64,000 bases of DNA, taken from the NCBI GenBank assembly GCA_014338405.1, contig JTDE01000919.1:109231-173230 (forward strand), written 5' to 3'. This document shows, one piece after another, positions 52,901-64,000 of this stretch. How positions within the stretch are numbered: position 1 is the first letter of the stretch; every line of letters begins with the position of its first letter. The notes beneath the pieces were generated by a model. It made no database searches. It saw only the letters and a program-made list of their open reading frames with translations, and had not been told where the DNA came from. A program made the position numbers and the translations under genes. The DNA comes from Paragonimus skrjabini miyazakii (Eukaryota; Platyhelminthes; Trematoda; Plagiorchiida; Troglotrematidae).

Positions 52901-53337
52901 CTAAAAATCTTTTTATTACTGTTTCCTGAATAGATATTATGTTTCTAAATGTATTTTTGTAAAGTGACTGCCACTGTACCAATTGCTATTCTTTCGGATG
53001 AAACAAAAATTCGAAGTTTTAAACACGATTGGACTGTTTTTGACGTTACCGGAAAGTAACTTATTTTCATAATTTCGAAACAATTTCAGACGGTTGATAG
53101 TTTGTGATCAAGTATGACCAATCCTTCAGGCAACTGCAGTAAGTATGGAGAAACCAAGAGAATTTATATTCTCTCGCAGAGTTTTTAAACCATATGTCTA
53201 AGGCCATTTCTACTCCAGAAGTTCCACACTGCCCCTTCAGTACCAAGTAACAATAAACAGGAATATATATAACAGTAGTGGGGTGCATGGTGAACAAATA
53301 AAACAGTAAATGAAGTGGAGGGTACAGCGCTAAACTA
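49919..53337. other. Intergenic or long 3' flank, nothing recognised
   Basis: There are short open frames only, none with a recognisable motif. I looked here for the conserved basic C-terminal segment of PDZRN proteins (WKVK..SDGTRYI and YWSKEER) and did not find it. Confidence 0.5.
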
Positions 53338-53755
53338 TTAGGTCATTGAGAGCCTAAGTCTTACATGTACTTGTTTTCGTACGCATAATGGTGACTTGAG
53401 ACGGCCAGTCACAACTGCTCCAACAATACGCGGAATGGTTCGCCATATTGTGATCCTGAGTGTCATTTTGAAATTGATCCGATGACCAATGGCCAAGATA
53501 TATTGGGCGATACTTGAAGTCGAAGATTTGGATGATACAAGGGCGAGGGAAGTAGACTGCGCAGTCACATTCTGAACCAATTTTGACAGATGTTTCTCCA
53601 CCCCAGAGTTCAAGTACCCATCGGTTCTGCCGATGTAACTTTCTGCACAGTTGCACACACTGATGAGTACGGTGTGGGCTGGCACCAATATGTTGCCCTT
53701 CCTTTGCTGGAGATGGCGACAGATTAATTGTGTGCTCTGTCCCACTTGAAGTCAT
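53338..53755 (-). mobile_element. Penelope-like element remnant, GIY-YIG-like end
   Basis: The - strand frame starting at 53745 reads VLISVCNCAESYIGRTDGYL followed by EKHLSKLVQN. It then has SSIAQYILAIGHRINFKMTL, like the SAIAxHxxxxGHxI(D/N)F segment that ends Penelope-like endonucleases. The YIG strand lies at 53637-53629. The first strand's Tyr is not clear (VLISV in its place), and the catalytic order is otherwise preserved. A second - strand frame is open over the same bases but shows no motif. No reverse transcriptase lies next to it on this strand, so the copy is 5'-truncated. It is a different copy from the one at 31728-32129. Confidence 0.6.
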
Positions 53756-54944
53756 ATTCCTTTACCTCCACACCTCACCAGTGTTGGACATATATATATC
53801 CCTGGTTTCTATTGTTTGTTACCGAAGAGACACTGTGAAATGGTAGCACCTACCAGCGTTCGTCTTCTTACTGCTACATTAAGAGAACTAACTGTTTCAA
53901 TTCCAGAAGCTGTTTAGCTATTTTGAGTCCAAGTCTGGCTGCTGTTATACTCTACAATTCAGTGAGTCCTTACTGTAATGTCACACTGAATTCAACAGCG
54001 TTCATCCCCAAGTGGCATAAGCACCCATTACGGATTTTTCCATTTCTAACTGGTCGTCTAATTCTGTGTCACGATTAATTTTTTGAGGAAAACTGCATGT
54101 AGTTTTGACGTTCTGTGACATCCCTAAATAGTCCTCTTTTTTCATGCGAAGTTCCACTGACCGCTTTACCAGATAAACTTTCACCGTTTTTTATTGAGTC
54201 TCTCAATAAAAAGATTTAATGAGCGCTGAAAGTAAATTCATTAACTTTAAAAGATAATTATTTGATTGCTTTTGTCGCGGACCACCATTTTATCAATATA
54301 TCGCGCTATTTATGAGCTTTTGAACGGGATAAATTTTTATTCATCTCGAACTACAACAGTTCAATTTAAAACAGATATTGCAAGCAGAACCAAAAACTCT
54401 TTTAGATAATGTGAAATGCCCGCTTTAACATTTCACGGAATGTAAGTATGCCGTTTGTCACATCCGTTGCCTTTGTAGCAAACTTCGTCCTCACGTATGT
54501 CCTCACATTCGAAGCATTGCGTAGTCTATTCAGATTATCTTACACGATGTCCCTTTGTTGTGTAGCTGGGATTCATGTCAGATAATGTAACTGTTTGCGT
54601 CAGCTCATGTGACAGTCAATAGTCCAACCGTATAATATGTGTAAACCTTGATGTCTAGAAACCCATTGAGTTCGCCGACAGAACTTATTATCTTGGACAA
54701 GCAATATAATTCTGCGGCATTCAATGAATTTGTGATTTGAATGTTGCTGAAAATTTTTCCATAAATTTTGCTCTATGTGCACTTTTCAATTCGTCCTTCA
54801 TACCATTGCGTATCTATCAAAAATGAACTAAATATGATCGTTTAGTAGAGATTTACAACGTTTACTGGTGATTGTTTGCACAATGTAAGCATTAACACAA
54901 ACAGAAGTAATTGAGCTTTTGGATCCGATAGTTTGTTGACGTTC
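53756..54944. other. Non-coding stretch, nothing recognised
   Basis: A short TA run occurs at about 53790. No exon-like or repeat signal was seen beyond short open frames. Confidence 0.5.
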
Positions 54945-55020
54945 AACTTGAGTTCAGTGGCGCAGTGGTCAACGCGGTTGTCTCACAAAAGCGTGGCCAG
55001 AGTTCTGCGGCCGACCGCAG
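54945..55020 (+). repeat. tRNA-derived SINE head
   Basis: TGGCGCAGTGG at 54958-54968 is a good A-box, and AGAGTTCTGCGGCC at about 54999 is a decayed B-box at near-tRNA spacing. The stretch CAGTGGCGCAGTGGTCAACG and the following AGCGTGGCC are the same head found on the - strand inside the copy at 23657-24215. The family's tail was not found downstream. Confidence 0.55.
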
Positions 55021-56399
55021 CAAGATCACGTGACAAAACTTCAAACGACTGATTCGTTTCTTAAATTGCATTTTTCTGGTGCACCTGAAGAATGCACATC
55101 GGCAAAGTAACCACAAGCATTGAAATAACGCCTGTACATTTTAGTATTTTTGATGGTTTTCTGCTCAGTTCCGACACATTTCTTAAGGAACTCCACCTAT
55201 TCTTCCTGATCGAATAGATTTTCATGATAAATGTCATATGTTTCTGGAGTTTGTTTATAAAGTCACTTTGAGAATATTACTCAATTCAGCTTTTTCCATG
55301 CGGTCGTTTTTTAGACGAAAATCTCAATGACGGGTTGACTTTTAACTCGTTTAATACACATATATAGATTTTTGCAAGAAATATGATTTTTTAAGGATTT
55401 TATGGAAAAATCCAGTTTTAAAAATGGCAAGTGGCACACCGTCTACTTCATGGTTTCAATAATGTTTAACTTATTCATGACACTTGCGAAAATCACGTGA
55501 CAGTTTTTATACCAATGGTAGAATTAACCATGTTTTTACAAGCAAAATTGTTGGTAAAAGGTTGGCAAATAAATTTTAGAAATTACACGATACATTATTC
55601 TTAAGCGGGTAAAGAAAGACGAAAGTATTGAAAAAGCACTTCTTTAAAATGGTTGATTACTAAAAGACAAACATTTTTGGTGTCACCTCTTGAAGGAGAG
55701 GTTACAGTACAGAGATATGAAACAGGTTACGACACACGTTTCTTAGTCTACCAAGATGGATTATGCAAATTGCAGCAGTTCTGGATGTGTTACCATCATG
55801 TCAGACAAGACTTGATTTTATTGTATAGAATCCTCCATCAACTCCATCTTTCAGGAGAAATACGTATACCTACAAAAACTAACAATCTTGGGGTTAGTTT
55901 TGAAATATACAGCATCAACTATGATGTTTGATTTTTAGAGAATACTGCTGTTGCGTCCGGGTATGCCCAACATCGAACGATGTAGCGGAGTCTCTTCTAG
56001 GTGCGTTGTCGATAGTTGAACTCAAGCACAGACCTGGCGCACACATACACAGCACACAATCTGCACACTTACACAACTTGCTCTTCAGAACCACCGGGAA
56101 AGAGTATAAATACTCAACCTCTTATTGCAGATGCTCGCTGGCTGTTGACTGCTGTATACTGCAATGCGATTCTTGTGGTTGGAGATGTCATCTAACAAGA
56201 AAATATATAGATACTCATAAGCGCTTATGTGGCAAGAAAGATCTAATTATACTTCAACAACGGATCTGGAGTAGCAGCAATGACACGTATACACTGCTTT
56301 GGTAGAATGGACTCATTCCTCAACTGTTGTCTACTGTTTGTGGTGAATGACTTAAAAAGTCGGGTTAGCAAACAATTACGATTGTTACTTGAGGGCTCA

Positions 56400-56665
56400 A
56401 AGACTTCAACCTGTATGAAAATCAAATTTCTCAAGTATGCAGGCTTTTCATATTTGGAACTCCTTTCAAACTACTACCGACCGTGTTCAGCTCTTCACAG
56501 TGTAAATTGATCAAATGGTTTGCAAAAATACTGGAAACGATACGAAAACTGTATCACAAATTATTGCCTGAAAAGCAAGTTCCAGGGAGCCAAGCTGTTA
56601 GAAAGTCTGAATATATGATTTCACTGGACTTAAGGTCGGTATTCACAAGTTTGCCATTGAAGTAA
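56400..56665 (+). mobile_element. Penelope-like reverse-transcriptase fragment, frameshifted
   Basis: RPCSALHSVN at 56478-56507 resembles the RPI(V/C)S...N segment of Penelope-like reverse transcriptases. In the next frame, KLIKWFAKILETIRKLY (from 56504) resembles the (L)SKWLAKIL helix that follows it. YMISLDLRSVFTSLPLK (56612-56662) is the motif A strand, with the catalytic Asp at 56627-56629. A frame change near 56505 and a stop at 56663-56665 show that the copy is dead. Open frames at 55653-56305 just upstream on the same strand may be earlier parts of the element but have no motif I recognise. The (Y/F)xDD motif was not found downstream. Confidence 0.6.
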
Positions 56666-59600
56666 ATCTCAAATTTTCCGCTGTCCTACGTTATTTCGAA
56701 TCACATGATGATTACACTCTCAGAATGTAAACTAGAAGTCCTATGTTTACTATTCGCATCTAACGTGAGCTTTAATTTTTCGAACAAGACTAATCTTTAG
56801 AATGATTTTGACAGTATGGGCAGTCTAGTTGGTTCGGTCACAGCAAATGACCAAAACATTGTACAGGTTGATCCTCTGTGGAAGATGTGATGATGATATG
56901 CTTTCAATTATGAAAGTTCAGATCCAGTAAACAGGTTTATTGGACCAACTGATTTGTTTATAATCAAACATTTGCCACACTTTACAATGTGAGATAAGTG
57001 GCCGACTGTCGTTGCTGGATATTAACTTGAATAAAAGAATGGATAAATCCGTTTGATGTGTTACCTATCGAGCGAATATCTGAATAGATCACTACCTACA
57101 CCGTGATAGCCTTGGTTCAGTAAATTGTAAAAAGGGATTGATATGCACATTGTTTGACCTTACAGGACAGTTTTGCACTAATGATACCTTAGGTGATGGG
57201 CTATATCGATTACAGTTGATGTTACTAGGTAACAGTTATTGGAAATGATTAGTGAGAAAGTCTCACGTGAGTAATGTGCAAATTAGTTCTCAATCTACAG
57301 CTGAAAAAACAGTGGCTCTACAGTTGTCACGCAAGTGTGACAGCTTGTGCCGCTTAGTTGAACAGCACCTATGGCAAACTGACTTTCCTCAAGTTCTTTA
57401 CCATAAAGCCAGTGGTCGTAGACGAAAATTTCCGAATCGGCAAGCAACTGACGTCCCATTTCAACAAAGCAAACGCATTCTATAAATACAACTATGGATG
57501 TAGAGCATTCTGTCTTAGCAGAACTGAGTTTCAGCTTGGAACCAGGTTTGCCGAACACTGACCACAACGGGATTAACAAACGGTCACGCAGTCATACAAC
57601 TTCAAAGCAAATGACCTAAAAGAGTCGGCGTTCTCAATTGCTAAACATTACTAAATAAATCAACATGTTATTGATTCATCTGTTACTTGTGGTTCCGTTT
57701 TTCACTTGAAATAAACGTTTGCTACGGCACACCAAATCCATTACAACCAAATAGCGCCACCCGATGTACGATGTTTGTGTGGCATTGGTAGCAAACAAAC
57801 TGGTTTTTACTTTAACTATTCTCAATGGTTTCGTAATTCAAAATCTTTACATTTAACTCACCTGCAGTAAACACTAGTATAAATGCAGAAAAAAACTGCT
57901 CGAGCGCAAATTTTGTAATCTTAGTCCTTTATCTGCCCTCATCGAGTTTTATATGTTTGATCAGCAGCAGGTTGATTTCTACTTCGCTGTCTGTTATTTC
58001 TCCAGTGTGAATTGTCTGAAAACGGAAGCAAACCACTTGTTTGTATCTTCATTCTGAACTGCCTAACAAATAAGCCCTCTCAACTTTCTCTCTAGTCTAT
58101 AAACTTTCTGTGGATCATATTTCTATGAGTTTATTGAAAACGAATGTGAGTTAAATGCCTAAACTAGATGTGAAATTTACAGACAAACTAGCAGCAGATT
58201 CAGGTGTTCATGCAATTGTCTTTAAGATGGATGGTTTACGATTTACTGTAATTCTGGCTAATTAGAAAATAAAAGAACAATTGCACGCTTAGGTGCGGAT
58301 ATGTAAGATATTATATGAGTATGGTGTTACAACATTGGAGTAAGCTTAGAAATAGTCTAGGAAGAGATTGTAACCTTCATTTTTTTGGTTTTGCTAGCGA
58401 ACAAATTGTATGTTTACATCTGGAACTTGTCAAAATCGTTATCATAATAACTTAGTATGATGTTAATCGAAGAGCACAAAAAGTTTACGGACACAATGAT
58501 GACTTTAGATTCGTTTTATAAACGACTAGACAAAATTCTGTAATTTCCATGAAATATTGTTGTGATATCCCATCCATTGCAATGAATAAGTAAATCCGTG
58601 GAAATGAAATTACATGAAATAATTTGGACAGCACTATCTTTAGCCACTTCGGTTGTGAAAAACCCGGTACTTGATGAGAACACATGTTTGAAAATGGCTT
58701 AAATTGAAACATGCTAGACGACCCTTGTATAACTTTAAGCTTTCTCTTAGTTGCTGAAATATAGACACGCCAATATAGCAGATGCGATAACGATAACGTT
58801 CGGTATTTAACCATATGAATTGAATATTATTGTGGCAGGCGGCCGAAATGTTGGAACGGGGGTTGTAAGTTGTTTGTATTTCACTAGAAATTCGGAGGGA
58901 GGAAGTGAAGATCACTGGTGGTGGTGATTATCGACAGTGTTGTTCACTCGACTTTGGGATTAGGGAAGGCACAACGGTCTACAACAGAATGATGCCGCAT
59001 CACACTAGTTTGCACTGTATTCGCATCTCTTGAGGTATAGTAGTAACACCTTACTAATTTATAACGCAATATTTATAAAATTACACTTCTATTATCAAGA
59101 TTACGCTACGTAGAAATGTTTGGGCTGAAAATGGTATGTTTTAGTTGAAAAGTCAGTCATGAAGCAAACGAAGAGAAAGTTGTAAACTATGCATCATCAG
59201 TACATGTACTGGATCACCTAGGCCAACATAACCGATATATGTGACACTTTTACTGTGCGTTAACTTTCTCTCTTTCTCGATGATTCTGAATGAGTTTTTT
59301 GTTTGAATACTAGCAGATACTACTTCCAGTTTGTTGATTATAGTAAAATGAGAGATCACTGAAATAGAAAAAAATGAAAAACAGTTTTTTTAGGGGCTCA
59401 CTAAATTTACCATCACCGATATCCAGAAATAGTTATTTAGGGAAAAAATGAAAATCTCCATTAGTATATAATTTACCATTTCAAGTGATGTTGCTAACTG
59501 TGTTCGGAATAACAAAAAAAGATCCTATTTGGTTGTTTTATCAAACATAGTCATTTACTTAGATAACTTTTCAGTTAAGCTTTTAAACACTGCATATAAA

Positions 59601-62196
59601 TAAACTTAATTTTAGTCACTTATTATACATTATGAACTCTATTCCATTGTGATTCTAATGTGTGACTGCTTGTTAAATCACCGTATCTCACGCTGTAAAT
59701 GACAACCTACTACATTTGACAGTCATAGTAGAACGTAGAATGATTCTGGAAACTCGGCTTGTCATTCTAAAAATATGTGCACGGAAAGCTTTTTCTCGAA
59801 ATTAGCAACCAACGGAACTGTCACGATCTATTTTGGTAGAGTATCTTATAATGATCACATCTTAACGCAGGTGACTGATGGCTTTAGGTTAAGCAGATTG
59901 TCTACTAACAGATTATCTGTGTCACTCCATGTCTGAGCAGTCAGATTACCTGAAAACAAATTTTGGATCTGGAAATGCGACAGATTGACGATGCAATAAT
60001 TTTTTTGCGTAACTGAAATGATTTTACTGTTTAACTTCAGTATCCATCTTTCGATTTTTGTTATAAGTTACATAAAAAGATGGGTCCAATTCTCGTCAAA
60101 CAACTTGAGAAATATTGATTTATAAACTGCGAAACTGATGAACTCACATTATCAAAACCTCTCTCAGAATATCAATTCGTGTTTCATTGAAGGTCACATG
60201 AAGACTAGTATGTTTATCTGATAAATCTGAAAACAATACAACGATTATTTAGATCGCACTTGGAGCCAGTCAAACATTTTGCTTTACGATAGTTTTACAT
60301 GTTGGAGCATTTTAAAGACGATATTAAAAACTTGATCGCACCAATTAGAAACAAAGTGCGATACGCAGTCCTCGAATTGCTCAAAAACACTTTATAATAA
60401 GCGTCAATGTGACCTTTAGAATAGTTCATTTGCTCACTGTCACTCTGTCGGTCATTGTTTATCCAGAGATTTGTCAACTGAAACTCACTGCATATCTATA
60501 GTTTCAGCTTCTATTAGTATAAAAGCGTCGTACGAATCATATGTCAACCTATGTCTTATTAACCAAGCATTCACACTGCGATAAACTGTTTCTTCTGCCG
60601 ACGTTTTGTTTCTATGGCCAGTTGTTCTTAGGTATAAACCGAGTTACTATTCTGTGAAGACAGTTTTAAACGTATGATTCTCACTTTTTCGACATGACCT
60701 TTGCTTGTAGCATATTTTCACTATATTTCTAAGCTGTATTGCCAACTTTTGAATGATGTTACCCGTTCAGTAAGCTCACATGTAACGAGAGTAATAACCT
60801 ACTAAACTAGTCCCCAGTCACGGGCTGATTCAGAGAATGTGCTTACTAAGCACAAACATTTTAGTTTGTTCGTTAATAAACTTGGTATTGATAACAATGT
60901 GTTTCGGCGCTGGATCATTTGTCTAGCCTGTCTCGTACACTAATTGCAAAACTGACCGAACTCTGGAGCAGTTTGAACAGTCAGGTTTTCAGCATTAAAT
61001 TGGGAGCCGTACTCATCGTTTTCCGGGGAATCCTCTCGTGTTGAGTGAATACTAATTATGACTGACAAGAAAAATTTACAAGTAGTAAACGGTAGCCAAA
61101 AGGTCGTGTACGTCGTGAAACTGATGGCTCCAGGCTGGACACTACCGGTGAAGTTCGTGGTATAAAATGTGTGGTTCACTGATTAAGTTATCGCTAAGTA
61201 GAATTTGAGGAAGATTATCACTCGTACTTGGATCTCGCGTTGTCCGAATGCAGTATCCGTTACATTCGAAATTTTCTGAAGAGAGCACATACCAAGTATA
61301 GTTCTCGCAGGGGCCATTGGCGAGTGAAATGATGGCAGTCGTTGCTCCCCTCAGTCTTTCTGTCATGACGCTGAAACGATATCGTCCGACCGTCGCTGAA
61401 GATTGTGCAGCGCCTACGTGCAACATATTTTGCTCAGCAGTTTAAACGCGTGACGTGTGACCCAAGAAAGTATAAGCAGACTCGCTGCGATTTATCGTCA
61501 CCGTTTTATCTGTGTCAATCGGGCTGATTGCAAGTTCAATCTACTAGCTCGTTAGTGCGTTTCTTAAAAACTCAGGGATTACGGTCACCCAGGCAGATAC
61601 TTGATTTTTAAACCACGTAGTTCGAACACCAATAAACTGTTGACTGTATCCGTCACCGGTTGTCTGAACGTCAAAAAGCCAAGTAACATTACGAGGTATT
61701 TATGATTACGAACTGATTGAACCCTGGCAGTTACGTCATATAAACTTGGTGAGTTTCTGCTGCCGGATCTGGGACATCCGGATTACCCAATTTGTTGATA
61801 GGAAAGTTGTGCGGTAGAGAAGCTTGGAGCGATTAATGAATTGCTTCCGTCCAAACAGGTTTTAACACTTCTGATCTGCAATTCTTATCATTTCCAAACT
61901 CCCAACAAGGTTGTATACTCATCCAGATGTCACCTAAAAAAACTCCGACAATTTTTTTGATCCGTTAAACTGGATTGTTGAACAGCATTTAAAAACTACA
62001 CTTACCAAGATATGTATATGTTGCCTAGTGTTCCACGACTAATCCTAGCCATATCAGTTGGCTTTCCTGTGGTCATCACATTCTATATGACAGTTTCTAT
62101 GTTATTTGAACTTTGAGTGATTGAAAATCCACATCATCTGATTTATATCGCAAGCAAGTTCCATCCTACAAAAAGCGCAAAGTACTCCGATCATTT
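56666..62196. other. Non-coding stretch, nothing firmly recognised
   Basis: Short open frames only. A - strand frame at 61142-61426 (protein beginning MLHVGAAQSS, with CENYTWYVLSSENFECNGYC) looks more protein-like than its neighbours, but no family or splice pair could be assigned. Frames at 57252-57561 have no motif. Confidence 0.45.
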
Positions 62197-62296
62197 NNNN
62201 NNNNNNNNNNNNNNNNNNNNNNNNNNNNNNNNNNNNNNNNNNNNNNNNNNNNNNNNNNNNNNNNNNNNNNNNNNNNNNNNNNNNNNNNNNNNNNNN
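62197..62296. other. Assembly gap, 100 N
   Basis: Exactly 100 N bases, the conventional filler for a scaffold join of unknown size. Distances and open frames across it are not meaningful. Confidence 0.99.
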
Positions 62297-63555
62297 CACA
62301 GATGTGGTATTCGCAAACATACGCACCTACCAACAAGCTTAGCATTGTGCACATCATCACCTTCAGTCCTAACGAGATCCACGAAACCGTGTAAAGTCTA
62401 AAATATGGAGGAGGAGGAGCAGAGAAAAAACGGATAACATTTCTGGATTTCTGACACCCATATAGGTTATGGTATATAGACGATTCCTAGTGTTGCTGCA
62501 GACTCAGAAGCCGGTAGATGCGCATACTTGCGGCGTACGTGCGTGTTTTCCTGACAAACACACGTTCATCTTACAGCCGGAATTTCCTTATTCGTGTTCC
62601 TCTTCTCTAGTCCATCCGTGTAGTTCGTCTATGACTAAAGTGGGAGGGTTTTGTTACTGTAGATTTTGTTGTTGTTACAGGGTTTGTTGGACTCCGAACA
62701 CCTGCAAGTCCACCAGCGCTCGTGCGTCTCTCCCATCTGAGTCAGCGTGACCCACATGAACGCTGCACATGCGCATGCACACACAGGCAAACACTTTGAA
62801 TGCGCATGACAGGTGCTTCGAAAACAGAATGCGGCACATTTATCAACTGTGCTAAAACTAGTTGGATCATTACTGGTATCCGCGTCTACATGCTTGTGCA
62901 TGGGTGTACTTAGAAGAGCACATTTCGTGAATACACAAACCGGGATCCACAAATACACACACTGAAAATGTTGCACCACACGCAATCAGTGTATACAAAT
63001 TGCGACGGGTATTCACGGAATTTAAACAGGACAGAAAAACAAAAACTGTATACCCGGAGGTCTTCGATAAAGTCAACAGAGATTTCTGAGATTCAACGTA
63101 AATATAAATTTGCTTTAGCAGACGACTTGCTCATTAGTGTAAAATTCTTTTTACACTGTTTACAAATTTACTTCAAACTGACTATGTGTGAAGTGATTTG
63201 AACACAGCGTTTGAATACTTGTTCACATTCTTGACCTTTGGTCACATAGTGCGGACGTAATCGTCTGTATGTTGATTAGTTTATCAACAAAGTTGCATAT
63301 GCAAACCTACACCGTCCACTGTTTCGTAAAGCACGTCTGCGCCTCTACCGGACATTCCAATGTACAGTTGAGACGCTATCAGTCAGGTGTGACCTGTATC
63401 GTTTACAAGATTAGTCACGTGCAATCATCTCCGATCACCAAGTTGAATCGGTTCTATTGTCCAGTAGAAAATAGACACGGCAACTTATGTTTGAGCATCG
63501 AGCAGACATGAACACAATAGGTTGTTGAAGTGTTGATGTAGTGAAGATCCACATT
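62297..63555. other. Non-coding stretch, nothing recognised
   Basis: A GGA run lies at 62407-62419, and a GC-richer region at 62460-62800 has short open frames on both strands. No motif or splice-supported exon was seen. Confidence 0.5.
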
Positions 63556-63597
63556 ATGGCTTGGGCTAATAATCCAATGACCGAGGAGATATTAAAA
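63556..63597 (+). CDS. Candidate first coding exon of another gene
   Basis: ATG at 63556 opens MAWANNPMTEEILK and is followed at once by the donor-like GTAAGA at 63598. An in-frame stop lies upstream, which fits a start exon. Fourteen codons are too few for family assignment, and the continuation would be outside the window or in its last 400 bases, where I saw none. It may be chance. Confidence 0.2.
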
Positions 63598-64000
63598 GTA
63601 AGATAAAAACGTTCTTAAGTAATGATGTATAATCGTAACTTGCCCCCTGAATGTCGATGGTAGATTTCAATGGTACCAATTGTCACGTTTTCACTTTAAT
63701 ACACTCATTTCTTTTTATCCGTTCAGTGTAAACATGGAGAGAGCAAATTATTCGCGAAATGTTAGTATTTCGATTTAGTCGCACTAGTTACTGATCAAAA
63801 TCAACAAAAATTGTGTAAACTGTACTATGCAAAATCAGTGGAACTGACTACTAACATAGATGCAATCGTTCGCACAGTAATGATGCAGCCAGCTCAATTA
63901 CAAATAAATTGATTATGTCAATGCTGTCAACGCACACAAAACTAACCGTTGTTGCGTGGTTAGCATTCCTTCACTAATTACAAGCAGTTTTTGTTTACTA

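Noticed and set aside
53354..53755. Second long - strand frame over the Penelope-like remnant
   Set aside because: It is a shadow frame without the endonuclease motifs.
62102..62401. Open frames running through the N gap
   Set aside because: They are artefacts of translating N bases.

Overview
This window is eukaryotic. It is AT-rich, has long non-coding stretches, contains GT-AG introns of 0.1 to 13.5 kb, and carries scattered retroelement remnants plus one 100-N scaffold gap at 62197-62296. No bacterial operons, CRISPR arrays or rRNA genes were seen. The protein-level evidence points to an invertebrate metazoan. The intron sizes, Penelope-like retroelement remnants and tRNA-derived SINE-like repeats would suit a parasitic flatworm, but that placement is inference.

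The one solid gene is on the + strand between about 8.2 and 49.0 kb. It is an ortholog of the PDZRN3/PDZRN4 family (PDZ-domain RING-finger E3 ligases). Six exons were read by eye: 8237-8556, 22041-22467, 34900-35004, 39391-39666, 45928-46008 and 48367-49026. All join in frame with GT-AG introns. They encode, in order, the second half of PDZ1 and a QTE motif, a linker with a long acidic run, PDZ2 split over two exons, a 27-codon exon with the family's DSGxGRT...ESSEQ signature, and a long last exon containing the family's EEL...C segment. The RING finger, the TRAF-type zinc finger and the first half of PDZ1 are not visible and probably lie upstream of the window. The basic C-terminal block and PDZ-ligand tail of vertebrate relatives were not found downstream.

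The introns and the 3' flank hold degenerate mobile elements. These include two fragments resembling the GIY-YIG endonuclease end of Penelope-like elements (31.7-32.1 kb and 53.3-53.8 kb, both - strand), a Penelope-type reverse-transcriptase fragment (56.4-56.7 kb, + strand), and a broken LINE reverse transcriptase with a YADD motif (37.6-37.8 kb). There is also a repeat family with inverted ends and an internal tRNA-like A/B-box promoter (copies near 23.7, 28.2, 32.5, 34.1, 38.3 and 55.0 kb).

The 1-8.2 kb segment holds one candidate exon at 4938 and otherwise nothing recognisable. The 49-64 kb segment is mostly non-coding apart from the retroelement remnants and a weak candidate first exon at 63556.
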